Below are positions 1 through 8,025 of a stretch of DNA of 22,348 nt, piece by piece (the stretch's first letter is position 1; every line of letters starts with the position of its first letter). The position numbers and the translations under genes were made by a program. The DNA is from JAJISK01 sp046759185. GTDB taxonomy: Archaea > Thermoplasmatota > Thermoplasmata > RBG-16-68-12 > JAJISG01. Location: NCBI GenBank assembly GCA_046759185.1, contig JBHIBO010000025.1, positions 1 to 22,348 of the forward strand, read 5' to 3'. The notes beneath the pieces are model-generated. The model was not told where the DNA came from, did no database searches, and was given only the letters and a program-made list of their open reading frames with translations.

Positions 1-1046
1 GACGCCGGGGTCACTCGGTCACCGTGCTGGAGTGGGCCCGGCACATCCCCAGCGCGCCCGTCGAGGAGCGGATCGAGGGGATCCGGGTCGTCCGCTTTCG
101 AAACACCCGCCTGATGGACGCTCTCCCAGACGATCTCTACCGGAATCCCCTGTGGTGGCGCAATGCGGTGCGGGAAGGCCTTCGCCTCTTTCGGGAGGAA
201 GGCTATGATGCCGTCCACTGTCACGACCTGGATACGCTCTCCGCTGGTGTGAGGCTCCGCCGCAAGACGGGCGCACGCCTCGTGTATGACGCCCACGAGA
301 TCTTTGGCTACATGATTGAGGAGGACTATCCACGACCCGTCGCGGCGGCGGCCCAGACGATGGAGCGCGCTCTGCTCCCCTCTGTGGATCACCTCATCAC
401 CGTGAACGATGCGATGCGGGAGTTCTACGGACACCTGGCTGGCTGCCCCATCACGGTGGTGATGAACTGCGCCGAGCCAGTCCCCACGTACGTGCCCCCG
501 AAAGCCGAGGGGTTCACGCTAACCTACATCGGCGTCCTGCACCACTCACGGTTCTTCCCCCAGGCCGTGGAGGTTCTCGGTGACATGCCGGGCCTGCGCT
601 TCGTCATCGCAGGGAAGCGGGAGGCGAGCTACGCCGAAGTGGAGCGGCTCGCCACGGGTTACGCCAGCATCGAGTTTCTCGGGACCATCCCCGCTTCGGA
701 CGTCCTCCCTCGCACCCTGGAAGGCCATGCCGTCCTCTGCCTCTTTGACCCGCGGCACCGCATCAACCAGATCGGAAGTCCCAACAAAATGTACGAGGCC
801 ATGGCCACCGGCAGGCCCATCATCGTGAGCAAGGGGACGTACAGCGGCGAGTTCGTGGAGGAACACGACTTTGGCCTGGCTATCGAGTACCGTGGCAACG
901 CGCTACGCCAAGCGGTCTCGGAGCTGCGAGATGACCCCGAGGGCCGTCGCGCGATGGGCCAACGAGGCCTCGATCTTGCCCATCAAGAGTTCAACTGGGA
1001 CGCCCAGGCGGAGAAGCTTCTCGCCGTGTACGAGAATCTCGCTTGA
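1..1046 (+). CDS. Glycosyltransferase, GT4-like (GT-B fold), 5'-truncated by window edge
   Basis: The reading frame is open from base 3 and gives RGHSVTVLEW before the first candidate start (GTG at 24). Glycosyltransferases usually carry a GH-x-V-T-V-L strand near their N-terminus, so the true start is upstream of the window and only the first few dozen residues are missing. The N-terminal acceptor-side domain shows YDAVHCHDLDTLSAG and ARLVYDAHEI. The C-terminal nucleotide-sugar domain shows the GSPNKMYEAMATGRPIIVS segment, which corresponds to the E-x7-E donor-binding region of family 4. It would transfer a sugar from a nucleotide-sugar donor, probably to a surface polysaccharide, lipid or glycoprotein; neither donor nor acceptor can be read from sequence. 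There is no membrane segment. It converges on the P-type ATPase gene, with a 171-bp spacer in which I see nothing distinctive. Confidence 0.85.
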   Translation, partial: RRGHSVTVLEWARHIPSAPVEERIEGIRVVRFRNTRLMDALPDDLYRNPLWWRNAVREGLRLFREEGYDAVHCHDLDTLSAGVRLRRKTGARLVYDAHEIFGYMIEEDYPRPVAAAAQTMERALLPSVDHLITVNDAMREFYGHLAGCPITVVMNCAEPVPTYVPPKAEGFTLTYIGVLHHSRFFPQAVEVLGDMPGLRFVIAGKREASYAEVERLATGYASIEFLGTIPASDVLPRTLEGHAVLCLFDPRHRINQIGSPNKMYEAMATGRPIIVSKGTYSGEFVEEHDFGLAIEYRGNALRQAVSELRDDPEGRRAMGQRGLDLAHQEFNWDAQAEKLLAVYENLA

Positions 1047-1217
1047 ACCCTCGGGACGGCTGAATGCGGGCGGCAACGACGGTCAGAGGGCGGAATCCGA
1101 GCAGGCGTGACCTTCCGGCACCGCACGCGGTCGATATGGCCACCTCCTGATTCTCGTCGGCGAGACGGGAGGGCCGGGGCGTCCTGCGTGGGGGAGGGCT
1201 CACACCCTGCCCGCCGT

Positions 1218-1367
1218 CTAGTGGGGATGGCCGTACCGGTGGGGGTCGCTGTCGAAGGTGTTCTTGCACCCGGCACTGCAGAAGTAGAAGGCCACGCCCT
1301 CGTGTTCCGAGGTGAACTGGGCAGTAGCCGGATCCACGTCCATGCCGCATACGGGGTCTTTTGCCAT
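1218..1367 (-). CDS. Possible independently translated YHS-domain protein (49 aa) inside the 3' end of the ATPase gene
   Basis: The last 49 codons of the ATPase frame start with ATG GCA AAA, preceded at 7 nt by GGAG within a purine-rich double Shine-Dalgarno stretch (1375-1387 on the plus strand). The resulting peptide begins MAKDPVCGMDVD, contains FYFCSAGC and ends DPHRYGHPH. It has the length and start of a free-standing YHS metal-binding protein. No stop codon separates it from the ATPase, so it could be a fused domain, an internal start giving both products, or a former neighbouring gene whose upstream stop was lost. Likely role if free: small cytosolic Cu/heavy-metal-binding protein or chaperone for the pump. 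Sequence alone cannot decide. Confidence 0.35.
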   Translation of the reverse strand: MAKDPVCGMDVDPATAQFTSEHEGVAFYFCSAGCKNTFDSDPHRYGHPH

Positions 1368-3524
1368 GGTCATTCTCCTTTCCTCCCAGGTCTTAAGGCT
1401 GGGTTGGAACCGTTTGAGTAAGAGGGAGTTGGTGACGACGGAGAAGGATGAGAAGGCCATGGCGGCCCCCGCGAAGATGGGGTCCAGGAGGAGGGCGATG
1501 AGGGGGTACAGGATGCCCGCCGCTACGGGGATGAGGGCCGTGTTGTAGGCGAAGGCCCAGAAGAGGTTCTGCCGGATTTTCGCGTACGTCCGCCGGCTCA
1601 GCTCGATGGAGCCCACCACGTCCCGGAGGTCGTCTCGCACCAGGATGATGTCCCCCGCCTCCACGGCCACGTCGGTCCCACTCCCCACGGCGATGCCCAC
1701 GTCGGCCTGGGCCAGGGCGGGGGCGTCGTTGATGCCGTCGCCGACCATGCCGACCACCCGCCCGGCTTCCTGGAGCTCCCGGACGCGCGCCACCTTGTCC
1801 TCGGGCAGGACCTCTGCCAGGACCTCGTCGATGCCCAGATCCCGGGCGATGGTCTCTGCGGTCCGACGGTTATCTCCCGTGAGCATGATGGGGCGGATGC
1901 CCGCCGCCTGCAGGGCGCTGACGGCCGTTCGGGCATGGGGCTTCGGCGCGTCGGCCACGGCGAGGATGCCGCCGAGCTTGCCGTCGATGGCCAGGATCAT
2001 GGCGGTCTTCCCTGCTTCCTCCAGGGACAGCAGCGAGCCCTCCACGGGTCCGAGGGGAACGCCCTTGGACTCCAAGAGACGCCGGTTGCCCAAGTGAATG
2101 GCCCTCCCGCCTACCTCCGCTTCCACGCCATGTCCGGGAATGGCCTCGAAGGCCTCAGGCTCCTCGATGGGGACCCCCGCCGACTCGGCCTCCCGCAGGA
2201 TGGCCTGCGCGATGGGGTGTTCGGATCCCTTTTCCGCGCTCGCGGCGGCCGCCAACACGGACTTCCGGTCGAAGGGCGCCTGGGGAAGGACGTCCGTCAC
2301 CTCGGGCACCCCCCGGGTCAGCGTCCCCGTCTTGTCGAAGACGATGGTATCGAGCTCTCGGGCCCGCTCGAGGTACTCCGCTCCCTTGATGATGAGTCCG
2401 TTCTCTGCTCCCTTGCCCGTGCCCACGGTGATGGCTGCGGGCGTCGCGAGGCCCAGCGCGCAGGGGCAGGCGATGATGAGGACCGCGATGAGGACGGTGA
2501 GGCTAAAGGTGAAGGCCGTGGAGCCGGCCGGGGGTGCCCAGATGCCTGTTCCGAAGAGGAACCAGAAAGTGAAGGCGATGAGGGCGACGCCGATGACCGC
2601 CGGCACGAAGTAGGCGGCCGCGCGGTCGGCCACCCGCTGGATGGGGGCGCTGGACTGCTGGGCGTCCTCCATCAGCCCGATGATCTTCGAGAGGGTCGTG
2701 TCCCGCCCCACCTTGGTCGCCTCGAAGCGCAGCATCCCGCTGCGGTTGATCGTGGCGCCCACGACAGGGTCCCCGAGCCCCTTCTCCACCGGGAGGGACT
2801 CGCCGGTGATCATGGACTCGTCCACGGAGGAGGCCCCTTGGGTCACCACGCCGTCGACGGCGATGCGCTCCCCCGGTCGGACGACCACGGTGTCCCCCAC
2901 CTTGACCTCCTCCACCCGCACCTCCACCTCGCGTCCCTCGTGAAGGATGGTGGCCCTGTCGGGGGCCAGGTCCATGATGCGGCGAATGGCCTCGGAGGCC
3001 CGTCCCTTCGCCCGGTCCTCGAAGTAGCGACCGAGGAGGATGAGGGAGATGATGACGGCGGCCGTGTCGAAGAAGACCTCGGAGCCCAGGAACAGTCCCG
3101 GCACGAGGACTACGACGGCGCTGTACCCGTAGGCCGCGGAGGTCCCCACGGCCACCAAGCTGTCCATGTTCGGCAGCCGATTCTCGACGGCGTCCAGGGT
3201 CCCGCGGTAGAAGCGCCAGCCGGCATAGAACTGGACAGGGGTTGCGAGGATGAGGAGGACGGGGTTACGGATCTCGAGTAACGCAGCCAGGGCGGGGTTG
3301 GTGAAGTCTAGGGGTAGCAGGTGAAACAGGGAGAGGACGAGGATGGGGATGGCGAAGCTGAAACTGAAGATGACCAGGCGACGAAGGGAGGCCGTCTCCT
3401 TCTCCGGCTCTCGGAAGGCCTCCAGGCAGTTCGCGCTGCAGAAGAAGTACTTCCGGCCGTCGACGGTCTCGGCGAGGCCGTGAGCCTCATCGACGTACAT
3501 GCCACAGATGGGATCCTTCGCCAC
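1218..3524 (-). CDS. copA: Cu(+)-type P1B ATPase with N- and C-terminal YHS domains
   Basis: A 768-aa heavy-metal-transporting P-type ATPase that pumps a metal ion across the membrane using ATP. Visible motifs are TGES (240-243, actuator), CPC in ACPCALGLATP (353-355, metal-binding helix), DKTGTLT with phosphorylated Asp397, SEHPIAQAIL (nucleotide domain HP) and GDGINDAPALAQADVGIAVG. The last helices carry YN and MAFSSFSVV, the Cu(+) (P1B-1) signature. Instead of an HMA domain (GMxCxxC), residues 1-42 form a YHS/TRASH-like domain (DPICGM, then FFCSANC; Cys7, 29, 33). A second copy sits at 720-768 (Cys726, 749, 753), ending in a His-rich tail. The start is GTG at 3524, preceded by GGAGGT with 4-nt spacing. 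Role, as inferred from the family: copper or silver export and detoxification. The C-terminal YHS may also be translated alone (separate entry). Confidence 0.95.
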   Translation of the reverse strand: MAKDPICGMYVDEAHGLAETVDGRKYFFCSANCLEAFREPEKETASLRRLVIFSFSFAIPILVLSLFHLLPLDFTNPALAALLEIRNPVLLILATPVQFYAGWRFYRGTLDAVENRLPNMDSLVAVGTSAAYGYSAVVVLVPGLFLGSEVFFDTAAVIISLILLGRYFEDRAKGRASEAIRRIMDLAPDRATILHEGREVEVRVEEVKVGDTVVVRPGERIAVDGVVTQGASSVDESMITGESLPVEKGLGDPVVGATINRSGMLRFEATKVGRDTTLSKIIGLMEDAQQSSAPIQRVADRAAAYFVPAVIGVALIAFTFWFLFGTGIWAPPAGSTAFTFSLTVLIAVLIIACPCALGLATPAAITVGTGKGAENGLIIKGAEYLERARELDTIVFDKTGTLTRGVPEVTDVLPQAPFDRKSVLAAAASAEKGSEHPIAQAILREAESAGVPIEEPEAFEAIPGHGVEAEVGGRAIHLGNRRLLESKGVPLGPVEGSLLSLEEAGKTAMILAIDGKLGGILAVADAPKPHARTAVSALQAAGIRPIMLTGDNRRTAETIARDLGIDEVLAEVLPEDKVARVRELQEAGRVVGMVGDGINDAPALAQADVGIAVGSGTDVAVEAGDIILVRDDLRDVVGSIELSRRTYAKIRQNLFWAFAYNTALIPVAAGILYPLIALLLDPIFAGAAMAFSSFSVVTNSLLLKRFQPSLKTWEERRMTMAKDPVCGMDVDPATAQFTSEHEGVAFYFCSAGCKNTFDSDPHRYGHPH
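1375..1387 (-). promoter_or_regulatory. Internal Shine-Dalgarno stretch before the C-terminal YHS domain
   Basis: Read on the minus strand, this is GGGAGGAAAGGAG followed by AATGACC and then ATG (1367). It offers two purine-rich ribosome-binding cores, one about 8 nt before ATG 1373 and one 7 nt before ATG 1367. This is stronger than the sites in front of most genes here and lies inside an uninterrupted frame. Confidence 0.45.
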
Positions 3525-3614
3525 GCTTACCTCCGAACTCCCGTCAGAAGAGGTTGTACCCGCTTAAAGGGGGTTTGCCCTGCCAATTGTAAGGCTGATA
3601 ATGGCCTGCGAAGG

Positions 3615-3622
3615 CTTAATAG
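3615..3622 (+). promoter_or_regulatory. TATA-like element of the GTPase gene
   Basis: CTTAATAG is centred about 30 nt before ATG 3649, the archaeal TATA-to-start spacing for a leaderless or nearly leaderless mRNA. There is no Shine-Dalgarno before the ATG. This supports ATG 3649 over the in-frame ATG at 3601, which would lie upstream of this element. Confidence 0.5.
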
Positions 3623-3648
3623 ACGTTCCGCCGAGCCGAAGGCATCTC

Positions 3649-4206
3649 ATGGCCCCCAAGACGGAAGAACGCTGGAAGATGAAGATCTGTCTGGCGGGGG
3701 AGGCGGCGGTGGGGAAAACGTCCCTCATTCGCCGGTACGTTTTCGACGAGTTTGAGGACAAGTACACGGTCACCCTCGGGGCCAAGGTCACCCGCAAGAG
3801 CCTCACGCTGGAGGACGCGAAGGGCCGGGGAACGGCCCACATCGACATCGCCATCTGGGACGTCATGGGGGAGAAGTTCCTGCGGGAACTCCTGCGGGAG
3901 GCCTACTTCTACGGCGCCCAAGGCATCCTCGCCGTGTGTGACACGACCCGAGCCGACACGTTGGAAGACCTGGGTTCGTGGAAGACCTCCATCGAGAAGG
4001 TGGCCGGGAAGATCCCCATGATCCTTCTGGCGAACAAGGTGGATCTCAAGGAAGAGACCGTCGTCGACGAGGCGACCCTCCAGGCGTTCACCGAGGGCTG
4101 GGACTCGACCTATCTTCTGACGAGCGCGAAAACCGGGAAGAACGTCGAGAAGGCCTTCGAGCAGCTCGCGCAGATGGTCCTTGACAGCGTGGCCGTCAAG
4201 GCCTAG
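3649..4206 (+). CDS. Ras/Rab-like small GTPase
   Basis: A 185-aa P-loop GTPase of the Ras superfamily. The motifs in order are G1 GEAAVGKTS (17-25), a switch-I Thr in YTVTLGAKV (about 43), G3 IWDVMGEKF (69-77), G4 ANKVDL (128-133) and G5 TSAKTGKNV (158-166). Length and motif spacing match small GTPases such as the archaeal Ras/Rab-like proteins. The usual DTAGQ of G3 is DVMGE here, so the catalytic Gln is replaced by Glu. There is no C-terminal Cys for prenylation and no membrane segment, so the protein is probably cytosolic. The start at 3649 is chosen because homology begins at MKICLAGE and a TATA-like box lies about 30 nt before it. It is divergent from the ATPase gene and overlaps the convergent permease gene by 11 nt. 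Its partner and pathway are unknown. Confidence 0.88.
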   Translation: MAPKTEERWKMKICLAGEAAVGKTSLIRRYVFDEFEDKYTVTLGAKVTRKSLTLEDAKGRGTAHIDIAIWDVMGEKFLRELLREAYFYGAQGILAVCDTTRADTLEDLGSWKTSIEKVAGKIPMILLANKVDLKEETVVDEATLQAFTEGWDSTYLLTSAKTGKNVEKAFEQLAQMVLDSVAVKA

Positions 4207-5188
4207 ACATCCGGCCCTCGACGGTGCCATGCCCCGCCATGGAGGCTCTGTCCATCCGTCTTCGCAGGAGGGCGTAGAAGCCATTCGCCCGGCGGCCGAG
4301 TGTCGTGGTCGCTTCCTCGGAGAGAGAGGGGGCTTTCAATACAGGAGGTCGACCGACGATGGGTCGCGCCACCGGAAGTCCGAGCCCCGGGATTCGGAAC
4401 TTGGCCTCCGAATACTGGACCAGCTTGGCGAGAGGGACGGTCATGGCGAGGTAGAGCAGAGTCCCGGTGGTCCAGCACTCGAAGGCGCGGCCGCTGACGA
4501 ACGCGCACTCCTGCGCCGCGGCGGCGAGCTCGAAAACCGCGATCGCGGAGACGAGGGCGCTCGCCTTCAGGAGGAGGATGAACTCGTTCGTCATGGGGGG
4601 AATGATGAGGCGCAGCGTCTGAGGCAGGGTGATGTGCCGCATCAGCTGCCACCGAGTGAACCCAAGCCCCCGCCCGGCCTCCAACTGTCCCGATTGAATC
4701 GCCTTCATCCCGCCCCGGAAAATCTCCCCCTGGTACGCCCCGGTGTTGAGGGTCAGTGCGAAGAAGGCCGCAACGAGGGCGAAGAACCGGTAAGTGGGGA
4801 TGATGGCGAGCATCACAAGCAGCCAGAAGAAGATCTGAACGAGAATGGGCGTTCCGCGAAAGATGTCGACGTAGCTCTTTGCGGCCGATCGGAAGACACG
4901 GGACCGGGATACGCGGGCGGCCGCCGTGGCAAAGCCGAGAACCATGCCCACAGTGAAGCTCCCCGCCGTCAGCAGGAGCGTCAGCTGCAAGCCCAGAAAG
5001 AACCGCGGCAGCTGCTCGAAGACAAACTGCGCGTCGAACTCGCCGGTGACAGTGAGAACGTAGAGGTAGAGGAGGAACACGGCCATGACGGCGAAGGCGA
5101 AGAGGGCGGCCGTCAGGGATCGATGGAGCCGGAACCAGTGGACGAACCCCGCTCCCCTCTCCGCCCAGCTTCGGACGCTCGCCGCCAT
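4196..5188 (-). CDS. Polar amino-acid ABC transporter permease (HisM/GlnP family), distal gene of the operon
   Basis: A 330-aa integral membrane permease. An N-terminal helix (about residues 27-47) is followed by the conserved core: QLTLLLTAGSFTVGMVLGF, then YVDIFRGTPILVQIFFWLL and the cytoplasmic EAA-type loop GYQ-like NTGAYQGEIFRGG with IQSGQLEAGRGLGFTRW, which docks on the ATPase. This is the signature of the His/Glu/Gln permease family. It probably pairs with the other permease of the operon (5931-6875) as a heterodimeric channel. A roughly 55-residue hydrophilic tail after the last helix is longer than usual for the family and extends into the 3' end of the convergent GTPase gene. It begins 2 nt after the ATPase stop, indicating translational coupling. 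Confidence 0.9.
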   Translation of the reverse strand: MAASVRSWAERGAGFVHWFRLHRSLTAALFAFAVMAVFLLYLYVLTVTGEFDAQFVFEQLPRFFLGLQLTLLLTAGSFTVGMVLGFATAAARVSRSRVFRSAAKSYVDIFRGTPILVQIFFWLLVMLAIIPTYRFFALVAAFFALTLNTGAYQGEIFRGGMKAIQSGQLEAGRGLGFTRWQLMRHITLPQTLRLIIPPMTNEFILLLKASALVSAIAVFELAAAAQECAFVSGRAFECWTTGTLLYLAMTVPLAKLVQYSEAKFRIPGLGLPVARPIVGRPPVLKAPSLSEEATTTLGRRANGFYALLRRRMDRASMAGHGTVEGRMSRP

Positions 5189-5190
5189 GG

Positions 5191-5934
5191 CTACCCCAGG
5201 ATCTTGCTCATGAAGGCGCGCGTCCGGTCGTGCTGCGGATGGTCGATAAGATCCCTCGCGGGCCCCTCTTCGACGACCTGGCCGTCGTCCAGGAAGAGGA
5301 TGTGGTCGCCTACCCCTTTCGCAAAGCCCATCTCGTGGGTGACGACCACCATTGTCATGCCATCGCGGGCCAGGTCGGTCATGACGTCCAGGACCTCGGA
5401 GATGAACTCGGGATCGAGGGCGGAGGTGGGCTCGTCGAAGAGGACGACCTTGGGGCTCATTGCTAGGGCTCGGGCAATGGCGACGCGCTGCTGCTGTCCG
5501 CCCGACAGGTTGGCGGGGTACTCCCGGAGTTTGTCCCCGAGGCCCACCCGCTCGAGGAGTTCCACCCCCGTCCGCGCTGCCTCCTCCGACGGGACCTGCT
5601 TGATCTTCCGCAGTCCCAGCGTGACGTTGTTAATGGCGCGAAGGTGGGTGAAGAGGTTGAAGCTCTGGAACACCATTCCCACCTGCTCCCGGACCCATTC
5701 GGGCTTGACGCGGGGATCCGTCGTGAGGACGCCGTCCACCCAGATCTGTCCCGCTTCAGGGTAGACGAGGAGGTTGAGGCATCGGAGGAGTGTGCTCTTC
5801 CCCGAGCCGCTCGGCCCCAGGATGACCAATACCTCCCCCCGGTCCACCGTGAGGGAGACCCCCCGGAGGACGTGGAGGTCGCCGAAGCTCTTGTGGACGT
5901 TCTCAGCCCGGATGATAGCCCGATTCCCGCTCAT
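5191..5934 (-). CDS. glnQ: Polar amino-acid ABC transporter ATP-binding protein (GlnQ/HisP family)
   Basis: A 247-aa ABC ATPase with Walker A GPSGSGKST (40-48), Q-loop MVFQSFNLF (87-95), signature LSGGQQQR (143-150), Walker B VVLFDEPTSALD (163-174) and the switch His in VVTHEMGFA. FNLF after the Q-loop Gln and the THEMGFA stretch are typical of polar amino-acid importers. It hydrolyses ATP at the cytoplasmic face to drive import through the two permeases. Its ATG overlaps the TGA of the upstream permease gene (ATGA, 5931-5934), and its stop lies 2 nt before the next permease, so the three are one transcription unit. Length is normal for the family. Confidence 0.95.
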   Translation of the reverse strand: MSGNRAIIRAENVHKSFGDLHVLRGVSLTVDRGEVLVILGPSGSGKSTLLRCLNLLVYPEAGQIWVDGVLTTDPRVKPEWVREQVGMVFQSFNLFTHLRAINNVTLGLRKIKQVPSEEAARTGVELLERVGLGDKLREYPANLSGGQQQRVAIARALAMSPKVVLFDEPTSALDPEFISEVLDVMTDLARDGMTMVVVTHEMGFAKGVGDHILFLDDGQVVEEGPARDLIDHPQHDRTRAFMSKILG

Positions 5935-6875
5935 ATCGCCTCCTCCAGCCCTGGTACTTTCATTCTCCTCTCCAGTGCCAGCATGGCGGCGGTGAGGACG
6001 TAGATGAGCACGAAGTAGCCGACGGCGACGAGGACCCAGTTGAAAATGGACTCACGCAGCGTGGCGAAGGAGAGGGCGATGGTGGCGATCTGTCTCCCCC
6101 AGCCCGTGAAATCGAAGCTTATGAAGCCGAAAATGAGAAGTTCCCCGAGAAAGGAGAGGAGGGCGGAGTCCTTCACCACGTTAGCGAACTCGTTGCCGAG
6201 GGGCGGGACGCTCACCCGAAAGGCCTGGGGGAAGATGACCGTCCGCATTGTCTGCCACCGGCCCAGCCCGAGGGCGTGGGCGGCTTCGATCTGTCCGGAC
6301 GGCACGGATTGGAACCCGTTCCGGAAGATCTCCGCCTGGTAGGCTGCCGAGTGCATGCCTAGGGCCACGACCCCCGCCCAGAAGGCAAACGTGCGAAGGC
6401 CTGCGCCTCCGACGAAGATCGGCAGGATGACGAAGAAGCCGACGAGCAGCACGACGAGCTGGGGGGTTCCCCGCAAGATCTCGACGAAAAAGGTCGACGC
6501 CGAGTAGGCGAGGGTATTCTCGGAGATGCGGCCCCATCCGACGAAGAAACCCACGACGAAGGAGAGCGGAAGGATGACGGCGGTGGCGATGAGGGTGAGG
6601 ATCAAGCCGCGGGTGTAGAGGGGAGAGACGCGGCCGAAGAACGAGAGGTCTACGATCCCCAGGGCCCCCAGCGCTCCCACGAAGGTGGCGACGCCTGCGA
6701 GGATGATGAAGAGGGGCCAGAGGGTGTACAGGATGAAGCGTGCGATCCGGGCGAATCCGAGAAACCCTCGGAAGCTGAGCCCGAGGAGGCCCATCAGGTA
6801 GGGCCAGACGGGGGCTAGGAGGCGACGAAGGCGGGGAGGAAGAGCGTCGTAGACTCGGCGCCCCAACCGTTCCAT
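5931..6875 (-). CDS. Polar amino-acid ABC transporter permease (HisQ/GlnP family), proximal gene
   Basis: A 314-aa membrane permease. After a basic N-terminus and a hydrophobic pre-segment come the family core GLILTLIATAVILPLSFVVG, FFVEILRGTPQLVVLLVGFF and the coupling loop AAYQAEIFRNGFQSVPSGQI plus EAAHALGLGRWQTMR. The ATG at 6875 is preferred over a GTG at 6902 because GGAG lies 6 nt upstream of it; the earlier start would add nine residues. It lies 73 bp after the binding-protein gene and overlaps the ATPase gene by 4 nt. It shares the family fold with the permease at 4196-5188 but is clearly not a recent duplicate, which suggests an asymmetric two-permease channel. Confidence 0.9.
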   Translation of the reverse strand: MERLGRRVYDALPPRLRRLLAPVWPYLMGLLGLSFRGFLGFARIARFILYTLWPLFIILAGVATFVGALGALGIVDLSFFGRVSPLYTRGLILTLIATAVILPLSFVVGFFVGWGRISENTLAYSASTFFVEILRGTPQLVVLLVGFFVILPIFVGGAGLRTFAFWAGVVALGMHSAAYQAEIFRNGFQSVPSGQIEAAHALGLGRWQTMRTVIFPQAFRVSVPPLGNEFANVVKDSALLSFLGELLIFGFISFDFTGWGRQIATIALSFATLRESIFNWVLVAVGYFVLIYVLTAAMLALERRMKVPGLEEAI

Positions 6876-6948
6876 CCTACTCTCCTGTCGCCTCTGGCCC
6901 ACGCTGACTGGAAGGGTCGAGTGACCCGACGATTACACCGCGTGTTCC

Positions 6949-7824
6949 CTAAGGCACCTCGGTCGGAACGCCCCACGTCACCGCGAGGTCCTCTACGAAC
7001 CCTTCGTCCAAGAGCTCTTGAAGGACCGGGTTGATGACGGGAAGGATCCCGAGCGGGTCGCCCTCCTCCACCGCCATCCCGTATAGCTCGTTCGTGACGA
7101 TCTTGCCGACGGCGACGACGTTGTTTGCGGGCTCGTCGGCGAAGGCGACGGCGGCCGGCAAGTCCATGATCGCGGCGTCCGCGGCCCCCGTGCCGACGGT
7201 GCTCAGGACCGTGGGCACGTCGTCGAAGCAGAACAGGGGTCCGCCGGTGGCGCAGGTCAAGCCGAGGTTGTCCTCGGCCCAGATGTTGCTCGTCGTGCCC
7301 GTCTGGACGACGATGTCCAGCCCCTCTAGGTCGCTGGCCGAGCACTCCTTGTTCGCACACGTGAGCGTGCTGCCCGTGGGCACGAGAACGGCCTGGTTGG
7401 CGCTGTAGTACGACGACGAGAAGTCGTAGACTTCGTCCCGTTCCGTGGTGATGGTCATGCTGGACGCGATCATGTTCACTGCGCCCGTCTCGCCGGCGGC
7501 GAGCAGCGTGTCCCAGTCCGTGTAGTCACTCCAGATGACTGTCAGTCCCGCGCGGCTGCCAATCTCCTCGACCAGATCGATGGTGAACCCAACGAGGGCT
7601 CCATCCACGTCTCGGAACTCGAAGGGCGCAAACGGCGTGTTCGTGCCGACGACGATGCTGTCTCCGAGGGCCGGTGGCGCGGTGGGGGGCTGAAAGACGG
7701 GGCCCAAGACGAAGCCCCCCGCAACCAAGCCCACCACAAAGACGACGACCGCGATGACAGCGACAATTCCGGTGCCCATTCCCCCTCGCATAGCTTCTGG
7801 GGGCGGCGCTCCTCCCTCTGCCAT
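6949..7824 (-). CDS. Amino-acid ABC transporter substrate-binding protein (SBP family 3), membrane-anchored
   Basis: A 291-aa extracytoplasmic binding protein. A short cytoplasmic N-terminus is followed by one strong membrane helix (about 19-41), a Pro/Ala linker and the periplasmic-type binding fold. IVVGTNTPFAPFEFRD and GFTIDLVEEIGSRAG are the opening motifs of SBP_bac_3, and MIASSMTITTERDEVYDF is its ligand-pocket region. There is no lipobox Cys, so anchoring is by the uncleaved helix. Two Cys pairs (TCANKEC and TCATGGPLFC) could form disulfides outside the cell. The frame is open up to 7986, but the ATG at 7824 is the right start: it lies about 26 nt from TTAAATAG (leaderless), and the upstream codons give an Arg-rich sequence without homology. 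Substrate within the polar amino acids cannot be assigned. Confidence 0.9.
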   Translation of the reverse strand: MAEGGAPPPEAMRGGMGTGIVAVIAVVVFVVGLVAGGFVLGPVFQPPTAPPALGDSIVVGTNTPFAPFEFRDVDGALVGFTIDLVEEIGSRAGLTVIWSDYTDWDTLLAAGETGAVNMIASSMTITTERDEVYDFSSSYYSANQAVLVPTGSTLTCANKECSASDLEGLDIVVQTGTTSNIWAEDNLGLTCATGGPLFCFDDVPTVLSTVGTGAADAAIMDLPAAVAFADEPANNVVAVGKIVTNELYGMAVEEGDPLGILPVINPVLQELLDEGFVEDLAVTWGVPTEVP

Positions 7825-7846
7825 GAACGGCCTGAGCAGCCAGTTT

Positions 7847-7854
7847 CTATTTAA
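7847..7854 (-). promoter_or_regulatory. TATA box of the amino-acid transporter operon
   Basis: TTAAATAG on the minus strand, centred 26-27 nt before ATG 7824. This is canonical archaeal TATA spacing for a leaderless transcript and fixes the start of the binding-protein gene. The same octamer recurs at 8458-8465 and 13686-13693. Confidence 0.7.
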
Positions 7855-8025
7855 TCGTTGCTGGTGGCGAGAATCGTGGATCAAACGGACGGCGCTCGCA
7901 GGTCTTCGCCTCCGTCGACCCCAGTCGGAGGCCCGAGCGGTCCAGCGGGATTCTCTACGGAGCGGACGACGGGGGGGCGAGGGCAAGGTGCAGCGCCCGC
8001 TTCCCCTGTCTCCCCCTTTCCTGGG

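Noticed and set aside
1047..1217. Spacer between the glycosyltransferase and ATPase genes searched for an RNA gene or terminator
   Set aside because: No convincing stem-loop, T-run or tRNA-like structure was found by eye.
1935..3281. 448-aa plus-strand open frame opposite the P-type ATPase
   Set aside because: Antisense shadow of a strongly supported gene in GC-rich DNA; the translation is Gly/Asp/Arg-rich with no motif.
3601..3648. ATG 3601 as the start of the GTPase
   Set aside because: The added 16 residues overlap the TATA-like element, and family homology begins after ATG 3649.
4181..5764. 527-aa plus-strand frame opposite the permease and ABC ATPase genes
   Set aside because: The minus strand carries complete ABC-transporter motifs; the plus translation is low-complexity without domains.
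6949..7986. Longer start (GTG/ATG near 7986) for the binding protein
   Set aside because: It would place the start upstream of the TTAAATAG box and add 54 Arg-rich residues without homology; ATG 7824 fits leaderless spacing.
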